From a virus, in the IMG/VR virus record IMGVR_UViG_3300020462_000004, positions 1-64,000 of that record: 64,000 bases of DNA; one strand, written 5' to 3'. This document shows, piece by piece, positions 49,828 to 57,348 of this stretch (position 1 is the first letter of the stretch; every line of letters starts with the position of its first letter). The notes under the pieces were generated by a model. It did not search any database. It worked only from the letters and a program-made list of their open reading frames with translations, and had not been told where the DNA came from. Both the position numbers and the translations under genes were made by a program.

Positions 49828-51084
49828 ATGGCATACATAGGGACAGAACCTAATTTCCTAAATCAGAATAGGGAGGTTGATGATATAAGCGGTAGTTTTA
49901 ACGGAAGTACTACGACTTTTAACTTACAAGTTTCTGGTCAGAATGTAAATCCAGAAAGTGTAAATAATATTTTAGTTTCTGTTGGTGGTGTATTACAAAA
50001 TCCAGGAACGGATTATACGATTAATGCAGCCACTATAGTTTTTGCAACAGCTCCAGCTAGTGGATTAGATTTTTGGGGATTGATATTAGGTGAATTAGTC
50101 AATATTGGATCTGTATCTGATGGAACAATAACAACGTCAAAAATTCTTGATGATGCTGTGACTGCTGGTAAATTAGCAGACACGTCAGTTACTGCTGGTA
50201 GTTATACAAATGCAAGTATTACAGTTGATGCACAGGGAAGACTCACAGCAGCCTCTTCTGGCTCTGGAGGAGGAATAACTGTACAAGATGAAGGTAGTGC
50301 GTTATCTACAGCTGCAACTACTCTAGATTTTGTTGGTGCTGGTGTCACTGCATCTGGTACTGGTGCGTCTAAAACAATTACAATTCCAGGTGGAGGAATT
50401 TCAGGTATCGATGTACAGGATGAAGGTAGTGCGTTATCTACAGCTGCGACTACTCTAGATTTTGTTGGTGCTGGTGTCACTGCTTCTGGTACTGGAGCTT
50501 CTAAAACAATTACTGTACCGGGCGGTGGTGGTGGTATGGAATTGATAAGTGCAACAGAAGTGACAAACAGTGCTACTACAGTAGATTTAACGGGGTTTTC
50601 AACTAATACTATGTATCAAATAGTTGGGATGTTAGATATGAATTATGGTGGGCTAACAAGTACTACTGGAAATGCTTCATATTCCACAACATTATATATG
50701 CAAGGTTATATAGGTAGTAGTCGGCAAACTGGTTCAGTCCATGCCATGAAATATTCCTACGGTAATAGTACTTGGGCTAATTCAAGCGAATCTTCTTGGA
50801 AATGGTATGCCGATAGTAATTATAGGTACATGATTTTTTATCTTGATTTTTCTACATACTCACCTTCTGGTTTACATGGACGTGGTTATTACATAGGTCA
50901 AAACAGATCTCCTAACAATTTGGCTACTGGTACTATGTATACTAGTATTAGTGAAACAGAAGTTTGGTTTCAGTATATGCCATCAGTATTTACTTCTAAC
51001 CTTTCAGGATTAAGGTTTTTCAACAGTCAAGGATCTTCGTTCCAAAATAGTAAATTCTTACTTTACAAATACAAGGAGAGTTAA
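49828..51084 (+). CDS. Tail fibre protein, module 3, 418 aa
   Basis: N-terminus with VDDISGSFNGSTTTFNLQVS, the anchor block also in the 43538 product. The middle has a 44-residue tandem repeat (132-bp DNA unit from 50281 and 50413; DEGSALSTAATTLDFVGAGV). The C-terminal part is beta-rich with aromatic residues (STWANSSESSWKWYADSNYR), a probable receptor-binding tip. Followed by an APC-like protein. Confidence 0.7.
   Translation: MAYIGTEPNFLNQNREVDDISGSFNGSTTTFNLQVSGQNVNPESVNNILVSVGGVLQNPGTDYTINAATIVFATAPASGLDFWGLILGELVNIGSVSDGTITTSKILDDAVTAGKLADTSVTAGSYTNASITVDAQGRLTAASSGSGGGITVQDEGSALSTAATTLDFVGAGVTASGTGASKTITIPGGGISGIDVQDEGSALSTAATTLDFVGAGVTASGTGASKTITVPGGGGGMELISATEVTNSATTVDLTGFSTNTMYQIVGMLDMNYGGLTSTTGNASYSTTLYMQGYIGSSRQTGSVHAMKYSYGNSTWANSSESSWKWYADSNYRYMIFYLDFSTYSPSGLHGRGYYIGQNRSPNNLATGTMYTSISETEVWFQYMPSVFTSNLSGLRFFNSQGSSFQNSKFLLYKYKES
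50281..50525 (+). repeat. Near-identical 132-bp tandem repeat inside a fibre gene
   Basis: The DNA starting at 50281 (GTACAAGATGAAGGTAGTGC) recurs at 50413 with only a few substitutions, and encodes two copies of the same 44-residue block. It keeps the frame and is a hotspot for length change by recombination. Confidence 0.85.
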
Positions 51085-51366
51085 ATGAACAAGTATGTAA
51101 ACGGTGTATTAGTTGAAATGACTGATGCAGAAATCGCAGAATTTAATGCGAGTCTACCAACAGATGCTGAACGTCTTGCAGAATCATGGCTACAGGTAAG
51201 AAACTATAGAAATCGTTTATTGTTAGAGACAGATTGGGTAGCAGCAAGAGCATCTGAAACAGGAGTTGCTGTAAGTGACGATTGGAAAACCTATCGCCAA
51301 GCTCTTAGAGATGTCCCAACACAATCCGATCCAAATAATATTACATGGCCTACAAAGCCTAGTTAA
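51085..51366 (+). CDS. Phage tail assembly chaperone-like protein, 93 aa
   Basis: Starts MNKYVNGVLVEMTDAEIAEF and ends with RNYRNRLLLETDWVAAR... DWKTYRQALRDVPTQSDPNN, the third copy of the Phage_tail_APC-like block. It is coupled to the fibre gene before it (no gap). It finishes fibre module 3. Confidence 0.75.
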   Translation: MNKYVNGVLVEMTDAEIAEFNASLPTDAERLAESWLQVRNYRNRLLLETDWVAARASETGVAVSDDWKTYRQALRDVPTQSDPNNITWPTKPS

Positions 51367-51435
51367 AACGAGATAGTTATTAGCAACTTGCAGTAATTAG
51401 ATCAATTTAGTAAAATTTAAATAAATACTAAAAAA

Positions 51436-51663
51436 ATGCAGAAAATTTTTAATGCAATAGCTGTTGCTTCAGGAGTACTCTCTTTAACAGTTGTAGGTAG
51501 TGGTTTGTTTGTTTACATCAATAAAGATGCAATAATAAACACTATAAAAGAAAAAGCTATGGAATCAATTACAGGTAATCTAGGGGGTGCTTTAGGAGAC
51601 TCTCTTCCTATACCTGATGTTACTGGTCCAGTAGTACCTAAACTTCCTTCAACTAATTTTTAA
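51436..51663 (+). CDS. Small single-pass membrane protein, 75 aa
   Basis: N-terminal hydrophobic segment at residues 6-28 (NAIAVASGVLSLTVVGSGLF), then a polar helix, and a Pro-rich C-terminus (PIPDVTGPVVPKLP). I associate similar genes with the post-fibre module of cyanophages, but no function is known to me. The next gene starts two bases later. Confidence 0.55.
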   Translation: MQKIFNAIAVASGVLSLTVVGSGLFVYINKDAIINTIKEKAMESITGNLGGALGDSLPIPDVTGPVVPKLPSTNF

Positions 51664-51665
51664 AA

Positions 51666-52424
51666 TTGTCTGATATTCCAGAAATTTTAATAAATACTGT
51701 AGTTATTCCTAAACTTGATAATTATTATTTTTCTACTGTACAATCATTACCGCAGAGTCCTCCAGTAACTTTACAGATTGGTAATCCAATCATAGATTTG
51801 CCAGGCTGTGTTAAATTTAATGATTTAAACAAAAAATCAAAAAATTTAGTAGATGAGGATGAGAGAGGTAATGTAGTTTTATGTGATGCTGGATCTCCTA
51901 CTTATGAAGCAATAGATTACCAGCCAGAAGAATTAATTTATGTTGAAGATGCTGTAGTTCCTAATGTACGAACTGCACCAAGAAAAGAACAAGAACAAGA
52001 AGAAGAAAAAAATAATGAAAGTGAATTAGGAACCCCTGATCCAAAATTAGATAATGTACCAAAAGATAATCAGAAAGAATGCCCAGCTCCAAATCAACCA
52101 AGAGTTGGAGATTTAACACGTAGTGGAGATGAGATAGTTGTAGGTCATGAATTACAAGGAAATATTTGTGTAATTTTGTATGAACCAAGTTCTAGTCTTG
52201 AAAAACTACTTCCAAATACATCACAAGTAAGCACTACAGCTGCAATCGCAGTCGTAGCAACGGCTTCGGCAGCTGCAACACCTATCTTATTAAAATTAAT
52301 AAAGCCCTTAATAAAGCAACTTATAAAGAGAATTAAAGGTTTATTAGGAAAAAAAGATAGAGAAAAATTTAAAGGATTGCAAAGAAAAAAGAAACTTATT
52401 TCGGAATCGAATGAAGATGATTAG
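51666..52424 (+). CDS. Membrane-tethered structural-type protein, 252 aa
   Basis: Starts at TTG. The N-terminal part has VIPKLDNYYFSTVQSLPQSP and GNPIIDLPGCVKFNDLNK, which resemble a conserved cyanophage protein pair with the preceding gene. A charged Glu-rich linker and a C-terminal hydrophobic segment (TAAIAVVATASAAATPIL) lead to a Lys-rich end. The converging minus-strand gene overlaps it by 29 nt. Function unknown; membrane placement inferred. Confidence 0.55.
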   Translation: MSDIPEILINTVVIPKLDNYYFSTVQSLPQSPPVTLQIGNPIIDLPGCVKFNDLNKKSKNLVDEDERGNVVLCDAGSPTYEAIDYQPEELIYVEDAVVPNVRTAPRKEQEQEEEKNNESELGTPDPKLDNVPKDNQKECPAPNQPRVGDLTRSGDEIVVGHELQGNICVILYEPSSSLEKLLPNTSQVSTTAAIAVVATASAAATPILLKLIKPLIKQLIKRIKGLLGKKDREKFKGLQRKKKLISESNEDD

Positions 52425-53208
52425 GAACAACACCATGAGGATTTGCAACTACAATATCGGCACAGATTTGAGCTGAAGGGCTAGTTTTTGCAAACGTCAC
52501 TCCCAACCGTTTTTGCTCGGCACAGTGCTTCAATCTTGCCATCTCAAAGTCTAATCTTTTATTAGCTAATATTTGTTTATTTATTTGATTCTGACTGCTG
52601 GAAGCACGTAGACAATTTTCATTGTGTCTTTTATCAAGAGGTATAGTTATATTCATACTGATACCCCATCCAATATTGTGATTTGTTTTTTGACCTGTTC
52701 TTACAGGTTTTTGATAAAGAACAGCCCCAGGATTGTCTAATATGCCATCATTATCGACATCTGAATTGTCGTACACATTATCAAGCCATTCAGATTCGTA
52801 AGGTTCTTTCCATGAATCCTGCAATGTAGCAAATGGAGTAATTGAAAGAGTAGATCCTTGACAGGAAACCCCACCTCCGTAAGTATTAGTTAGGTACGGT
52901 CCCGATAGATTTTGTACCGCCAAATTTGAGACTGACCCCGAAGAATTCGCAATCGGGTTTGCAGTAGCTGAAACCCCTCCCACCTCGTTTGCATATATAG
53001 GAGTACTAAATATATTTAAAGCTAAAAGTAAATATTTTACTGACTGAAGGTTGAAGTTGTATCTGTTACAGATTTTATGTCGGTAGTCCTCTGGATTATG
53101 GTCTGTGACTTCAACCCTGGCTGGCTCAGTGTAGTTGTCATCTGCCAAGGTTTTGTCTCGTCTATGATCGAGAAGTTTGGCATATTTGAGGAATCTAAAT
53201 TTGTCCAC
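52396..53208 (-). CDS. Exported protein, start problematic, 270 aa as drawn
   Basis: The frame opens at an ATG at 53208 inside the upstream gene. The first 57 residues look unrelated to the rest. A clear signal-type stretch (YLLLALNIFSTPIYANE) begins only at about residue 59, and no ATG, GTG or TTG lies just before it in frame. After that the protein has SDVDNDGILDNPG, a calcium-loop-like Asp-rich segment, and a C-terminal helical part. Either the start is non-canonical, the frame is joined by a shift from the 53037 gene, or a sequence error exists. Confidence 0.55.
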   Translation of the reverse strand: MDKFRFLKYAKLLDHRRDKTLADDNYTEPARVEVTDHNPEDYRHKICNRYNFNLQSVKYLLLALNIFSTPIYANEVGGVSATANPIANSSGSVSNLAVQNLSGPYLTNTYGGGVSCQGSTLSITPFATLQDSWKEPYESEWLDNVYDNSDVDNDGILDNPGAVLYQKPVRTGQKTNHNIGWGISMNITIPLDKRHNENCLRASSSQNQINKQILANKRLDFEMARLKHCAEQKRLGVTFAKTSPSAQICADIVVANPHGVVPNHLHSIPK

Positions 53209-53480
53209 GTTGAATTAACTCCATTTAGCGTTTGAGTAACACTTTTGGCTGGAGGAACCAAACTACTACTATCTGTCTTTATATTATTGCCAGTTACGGT
53301 ATATTGCCAGCCTGTTTGATAATCAATTACATTTATTGTCTCAGTCACTTTTGAAGTAGTCTCAGTATGAGACTGGAGTACACCTGTATTAAAGTTTGGA
53401 ACTACTGGTACTGCCTTCGCAGTCGTGCTCATCAGACTTAGAAAGATTACAGGTATTATTTTTCTCATCTGTCTCATCAT
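53037..53480 (-). CDS. Exported beta-rich protein, 147 aa
   Basis: An N-terminal signal peptide (RKIIPVIFLSLMSTTAKA) is followed by a Thr/Ser/Val-rich beta-type mature part (VTETINVIDYQTGWQYTVTG). It overlaps the next minus-strand frame by 172 nt. The family resembles a conserved set in cyanophages I remember but cannot name. A periplasmic or virion-export role is possible. Confidence 0.55.
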   Translation of the reverse strand: MMRQMRKIIPVIFLSLMSTTAKAVPVVPNFNTGVLQSHTETTSKVTETINVIDYQTGWQYTVTGNNIKTDSSSLVPPAKSVTQTLNGVNSTWTNLDSSNMPNFSIIDETKPWQMTTTLSQPGLKSQTIIQRTTDIKSVTDTTSTFSQ

Positions 53481-53519
53481 CTTCTTTTTCTTTTATTGCA
53501 AAGGCATGATCCTTTAGTC

Positions 53520-54017
53520 TCATTTTATTGAAATTTCGCTTACAAATTGACCTGTCGCAACTGTACCTGCTCCTCCGGCTGTTAGAGCTATTGTTGAAGA
53601 TGAATCAATTGTACCTGCTAATGTTCCTGCAACCCCTGCTGCAGTTGAAGTTTGATCGGAATAAGCAACCACGGCACCTGTACTTGGAGCACTTGTGGAT
53701 ATAGCATCTGCTTGTGTAAATGATTGAGTGAAACTCCAAGATTCACCTGCTGTGGCCTGTACTGCTGAAAGTGTAGGTATTGAACCAACTCCTGAAGCTA
53801 TTGTCAATGAGCCAATTGAGTTAGTAGCTGAACCACCTTCAGGTGTATACTGAGTAGTTACGTTGTTTCCAGAAACACTATAACTATTTCCGATTCGGGA
53901 TACTTGAGTGGCAGCAGCATTTACTTGTAGCTGTACACTGCTAGATAATTTATGAGTGATATCTGCTCTGGCTGCTGGGGCAAATATCAATATCAACAAA
54001 GGGAATAATTTCCGCAT
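53520..54017 (-). CDS. Exported Ser/Thr/Ala-rich protein, 165 aa
   Basis: Signal peptide MRKLFPLLILIFAPAARADI, then ITHKLSSSVQLQVNAAATQV and YSVSGNNVTTQYTPEGG, a start I associate with conserved exported proteins in cyanophages. The rest is Ser/Thr/Ala-rich beta-like, similar to a sheath or surface fibre. First gene of the minus-strand exported trio and divergent from the 54088 gene. Confidence 0.6.
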   Translation of the reverse strand: MRKLFPLLILIFAPAARADITHKLSSSVQLQVNAAATQVSRIGNSYSVSGNNVTTQYTPEGGSATNSIGSLTIASGVGSIPTLSAVQATAGESWSFTQSFTQADAISTSAPSTGAVVAYSDQTSTAAGVAGTLAGTIDSSSTIALTAGGAGTVATGQFVSEISIK

Positions 54018-54087
54018 TTTTAGTACCTTTTAATTACTATACATAAGTTTACATGAAGGTAGACTTAGTATGTATTGAGATTATAAA

Positions 54088-54537
54088 ATGACTGAAAATT
54101 CAAAAGAGTCTCCTAAGACACAAGAGAAAAAAAATGTTTTCTCAAAAATCAAAGAAAGCATTGATGACAAAGAAGAGCAACTTGCTATTGTAGGTGGTTT
54201 TGTTCGGTTAGGAGTTTTAGTTTGGAGTGGTTTTATTTTGACTCTTAACTATATAACAATTCCAGGATGGGAACAAAACAAGATCGATCCAACTTTTATC
54301 GCAAGTGTTTTTACAGGAACCCTAAGTACTTGGGGCGTTGCTACAGCTAAGAAAAGAGGCGATGGAACTATGAAGATGGATAAAAATAATGCTGCAAATG
54401 GTGTTTCAAGTTTAAGTAAAGTTGACCTTGAAAAGTTAATAGAGAAAGCATCTCAAACTGCTCCTACTCAGATCTTGCGTATCGAACAGGCTCCGATTAA
54501 AATAGTGACAGAGACTAGTCCTAAGAAAAATGTATAG
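54088..54537 (+). CDS. Putative holin-like membrane protein, 149 aa
   Basis: Two hydrophobic segments at about residues 36-58 (LAIVGGFVRLGVLVWSGFIL) and 67-91, with charged N- and C-terminal tails. Two-segment topology and place ahead of other lysis-type genes suit a holin, but other membrane proteins do too. The family is familiar from cyanophages without assigned function. Confidence 0.55.
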   Translation: MTENSKESPKTQEKKNVFSKIKESIDDKEEQLAIVGGFVRLGVLVWSGFILTLNYITIPGWEQNKIDPTFIASVFTGTLSTWGVATAKKRGDGTMKMDKNNAANGVSSLSKVDLEKLIEKASQTAPTQILRIEQAPIKIVTETSPKKNV

Positions 54538-55081
54538 CAGACCAAGTAAAAATTGGGGAATAATAGCTTTAGTATCTATCTTAGGGGTATCTAATATTTC
54601 TCTGATGAGTACTTTAGTTACTAATAAATTTAAAAGTCCATATCCTAATGTTAATTTTCCAGTAGGTCCGTATACTTCTTACAGTATTGTTGCATCTGAA
54701 GAAGGATATAGTATCAGATATAAAGCAAACGATCCAAAAGTTTTAAACCGAGTTAAGTTACTTACTGAGCCAAAAGGATTATTTGGTAATAAAGAGTCAA
54801 AATTAAGTTTGAGAGAAACTTATACAATGCAACGTGAATTAGGTAAAGATGGAGTAGAGGGAACCGTAATGACTGAGAAAGACATTGCTTGCATAAAAGT
54901 AGAAGGTAGTGGAAACGCTACAGGAAAAGTCGTAGGAGCCTCTGTAGGAGTTAAAGCTGCACCTGCATTTAGTAACATACCAATCGTTGGATGGCTTGCT
55001 GCAGGCTTTGTAACTATGTTTGCACAGGACAAAGGATCAGAGATAGGTGGACAGATAGCAAGAGACTACAATGATTGTTAA
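54530..55081 (+). CDS. Membrane protein with Gly-zipper-like C-terminus, 183 aa
   Basis: N-terminal membrane segment (GIIALVSILGVSNISLM) and a C-terminal Gly/Ala-rich hydrophobic stretch (GKVVGASVGVKAAPAFSNI), with a polar soluble domain between. Starts within the previous gene's end (ATG overlapping TAG), so coupled. Function unknown; a partner of the holin-like protein is possible. Confidence 0.5.
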   Translation: MYSRPSKNWGIIALVSILGVSNISLMSTLVTNKFKSPYPNVNFPVGPYTSYSIVASEEGYSIRYKANDPKVLNRVKLLTEPKGLFGNKESKLSLRETYTMQRELGKDGVEGTVMTEKDIACIKVEGSGNATGKVVGASVGVKAAPAFSNIPIVGWLAAGFVTMFAQDKGSEIGGQIARDYNDC

Positions 55082-55124
55082 TAGATAATTCTAGGGTTAT
55101 ACTCAAAGTAGTTACATACTAAAA

Positions 55125-55352
55125 ATGTCTTGCGGAGTATCATTAGAAAATCTTAAAAATTTTGATAAGCAAATAGATGAGCAGGCTTCGACATTATCAA
55201 AACAAATACAGCAATTAGAATCTCAACTTATAACAGCTAAAAATTCTTATTTAAAAGTTTTAGGTGCTAAAGAAATTATAGAAATACAGATTAAAGAAGC
55301 AGAATCTGTTGAGAGCACTCCAGTATTAGTTCCAGAGGCAAGTGGTGATTAA
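55125..55352 (+). CDS. Coiled-coil protein, 75 aa
   Basis: Heptad pattern over residues 5-65 (LSKQIQQLESQLITAKNSYL). A dimeric coiled coil is likely. No family recognised. The stop is 1 nt before the next start. Confidence 0.55.
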   Translation: MSCGVSLENLKNFDKQIDEQASTLSKQIQQLESQLITAKNSYLKVLGAKEIIEIQIKEAESVESTPVLVPEASGD

Positions 55353-55353
55353 G

Positions 55354-55578
55354 ATGTTAAAGGAGATGAATAGAGACAGATATAAAGCCTTACAATTACT
55401 AGCAGATCATTTACGCACTCCGTCAAAAGATTTATCTCTTAATGCAATTTTTAATGATGTAAAGGATGAAGATCTTAAATGGGTGACAGAAAAAATTCAT
55501 TATTATTTATTAAGACTTCTTGAAGAAGCAGACTATGAAAAAGAAGAGGATGTAGAGCTAGTTTCATTATTGGATTAA
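55354..55578 (+). CDS. Hypothetical acidic helical protein, 74 aa
   Basis: The ATG at 55354 is chosen over GTGs at 55342 and 55345 that lie within the previous gene. A small helical protein with acidic tail (ADYEKEEDVELVSLLD). Unrecognised. Confidence 0.5.
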   Translation: MLKEMNRDRYKALQLLADHLRTPSKDLSLNAIFNDVKDEDLKWVTEKIHYYLLRLLEEADYEKEEDVELVSLLD

Positions 55579-55636
55579 CCACTACATTTGTGTAAGTTTA
55601 TGCAGCATAAAGTTTCTACAAGGTTGCAAGGTACAT

Positions 55637-56044
55637 GTGATTCACTGCGAGCAAGATTTACTAGCAAATTTAATTGAACTCTCTCCAAAAAATGCTCGCC
55701 ATAAATTTCGACAATGTATATTTCAATCTTGGGATTGGAAATGTGCTTATTGTGATAAAGAATTAAACAAAGATACTGCGACGATTGACCATATACTTCC
55801 AAAATTCAAAGGTGGACATAATGTTAAAACTAATATGATTTGTTCCTGTTCTAAATGTAATAGATTAAAAGGATCAAATCTTTTAGAAGATTGGTACAAT
55901 CCTGAATTTAAATTTTTTCAAAAGGAGAGACTTGATAAGATAAAACAGTGGATGGATCAAAACAGCTCTATTAAAATCCTACCCTCAGATAAAGCAACAC
56001 CTTATATAACAAATGACTTCTACATCGGATGGGTCGCTTCCTGA
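55637..56044 (+). CDS. HNH endonuclease with zinc site, 135 aa
   Basis: Starts at GTG. Residues about 38-41 WKCAYCDKELNK, then ATIDHILPKFKGGHNVKTNM, and ICSCSKCNRLKGSNL: the HNH finger with CxxC pairs for zinc and D-H-I-x-P motif. Single-copy HNH, so a homing-type or packaging-associated nuclease. Neighbours are membrane proteins and hypotheticals, so its target is not shown. Overlaps the next gene by 32 nt. Confidence 0.8.
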   Translation: MIHCEQDLLANLIELSPKNARHKFRQCIFQSWDWKCAYCDKELNKDTATIDHILPKFKGGHNVKTNMICSCSKCNRLKGSNLLEDWYNPEFKFFQKERLDKIKQWMDQNSSIKILPSDKATPYITNDFYIGWVAS

Positions 56045-56222
56045 AGACCAAGCAAAAGCATTTGCAAGACAATATGCTGAAGAATTACAAGCAGAAAAAA
56101 TTTCTAAGAATAATGAATTAGTGAATAGCAGAATTCAAGAAGCAGGAGATGACGCTTTATATGGCATGCGTGGTATGGATCTAGTATCTAAAGTGAGAGC
56201 AGGAGAAGTCAATTTTATTTAG
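56013..56222 (+). CDS. Hypothetical protein, 69 aa
   Basis: Helical with an Ala/Glu-rich middle (DQAKAFARQYAEELQAEKIS). Begins inside the HNH gene's end, in a different frame, so coupled. No family. Confidence 0.5.
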   Translation: MTSTSDGSLPEDQAKAFARQYAEELQAEKISKNNELVNSRIQEAGDDALYGMRGMDLVSKVRAGEVNFI

Positions 56223-56283
56223 TAATAAAATCAATAGCATCTAAGAGTTAGAATTATTTATATAAGTATTAAGAAAAAGACTG

Positions 56284-56571
56284 ATGTCTAAAAGGGCAAA
56301 AGCTAAAAAACTTTCAAAAGAGCACTTGAAATGTAATAAGCCTAAAAAGACTCCCAGTCATAAAACAAAGTCTCATGTTGTAAAAGCATGTGAAGATGGC
56401 AAGGAAAAATTAATAAGATTTGGTCAACAAGGAGTAAAAGGTGCTGGTAAAAATCCAAAAACCGCTAAAGAAAAAGCTAGAAAAAAATCATATTATGCGA
56501 GACATGATGCTCAAGACAAAAATCCTGACAAAATGTCAGCTAGATACTGGTCACATAAAGTAAAGTGGTAA
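56284..56571 (+). CDS. Small very basic phage protein, 95 aa
   Basis: Lys-rich throughout. The ending (KLIRFGQQGVKGAGKNP, KKSYYARHDAQDKN, SARYWSHKVKW) resembles a motif I know from cyanophage proteins: 'K.V.FG......R.SF.ARH......ARYWS..W'. A DNA-associated or capsid-internal role is inferred from charge. Function unknown. Confidence 0.65.
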   Translation: MSKRAKAKKLSKEHLKCNKPKKTPSHKTKSHVVKACEDGKEKLIRFGQQGVKGAGKNPKTAKEKARKKSYYARHDAQDKNPDKMSARYWSHKVKW

Positions 56572-56597
56572 AATAAAATTAAATACAAAAAGTACCT

Positions 56598-56696
56598 ATG
56601 GAAGTGATTGCTATCAGTTTTGTTATTTTATTTGGCGGAACATATGGAGTGGGAACACTTTTATTAGGACGAACAAGTTCTGATAAATATAATTAA
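56598..56696 (+). CDS. Tiny single-pass membrane protein, 32 aa
   Basis: An ATG at 56598 opens MEVIAISFVILFGGTYGVGT and LLLGRTSSDKYN. One Gly-spaced membrane helix. Size and topology fall in the range of small photosynthetic subunits, but no match is recognised. Position in front of an NblA-like gene is interesting but not proof. Confidence 0.5.
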   Translation: MEVIAISFVILFGGTYGVGTLLLGRTSSDKYN

Positions 56697-56746
56697 TTGC
56701 TCATTAATTCACTGTTGGTAATATATGTATAAAGGTTTTTATTTAT

Positions 56747-56959
56747 ATGGATCTTAACCTTCCAACAAATGTTGAATTTTCTATTCATGCTGCATCTTTA
56801 GCAATACAATCTTTAGATAGAGTAGAATTAGAAGAGGCATTCATTGAGCTTTTACATCAGAAAGCATTAGATCGTCAGATGTTTTACGGCATCATGAAGG
56901 ATCATGGCATTGATGCCAACATTCAATTCCAGCTCTCTACTGAAGGGCAAATTTCTTAA
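56747..56959 (+). CDS. Probable NblA-like phycobilisome degradation adaptor, 70 aa
   Basis: Ungapped comparison from memory with the NblA pattern: N-terminal 'xxxFSI', then 'QxLxRxELEEAFIELLHQKALDRQMFYGIMKDHGID', matching NblA's 'M....QA..FL..LY.QM.VRE..Y...LK...GL'. NblA is a small helical-hairpin protein that binds phycobiliproteins and directs them to Clp protease. A phage copy would release amino acids or change light harvesting. Strong pattern, no search done. Confidence 0.55.
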   Translation: MDLNLPTNVEFSIHAASLAIQSLDRVELEEAFIELLHQKALDRQMFYGIMKDHGIDANIQFQLSTEGQIS

Positions 56960-56964
56960 GAAAC

Positions 56965-57348
56965 ATGGCTACAAGAACAATTGAGGCAACTCTAGACAAA
57001 TTCAGTGTTGATGCTGGATCAGAAATTACATATCTTGGACCTACAGCAGCAGGTAATAAAGGCGATGCAGTAAGGGGATTTAGAGTCAATCCTGGAGGTA
57101 CAGGAGACATTAAGGTAACTCTTGATAGATCTGAAGGTGTAAATACAATGCAAATTTTTCAAGAGGATGCATTTGCAACAGGAGATGCACCTACTGGTTA
57201 TTATAAATTCTTTGATATAGCTAAAGCAGGTAAAGGTAAGGGAGCTGTTGGTGTTACAGTTACTAACGCAGCTAAAAACTATGTTGTACTTTTAGAATTA
57301 GATGGTTATTCTGAAGTAAGCTATAACGGATCTGTTGTCGTCCCATAA
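56965..57348 (+). CDS. Small structural-type protein, 127 aa
   Basis: Beta-rich without signal peptide: TLDKFSVDAGSEITYLGPTA, GGTGDIKVTLDRSEGVNTM, NYVVLLELDGYSEVSYNGSV. Resembles small virion decoration or fibre-tip folds, but no named family. The last 14 nt overlap the endolysin frame. Role not assigned. Confidence 0.5.
   Translation: MATRTIEATLDKFSVDAGSEITYLGPTAAGNKGDAVRGFRVNPGGTGDIKVTLDRSEGVNTMQIFQEDAFATGDAPTGYYKFFDIAKAGKGKGAVGVTVTNAAKNYVVLLELDGYSEVSYNGSVVVP

Noticed and set aside
55575-55802. 75-codon minus-strand frame
   Set aside because: Antisense to the HNH gene with its clear zinc and catalytic motifs.
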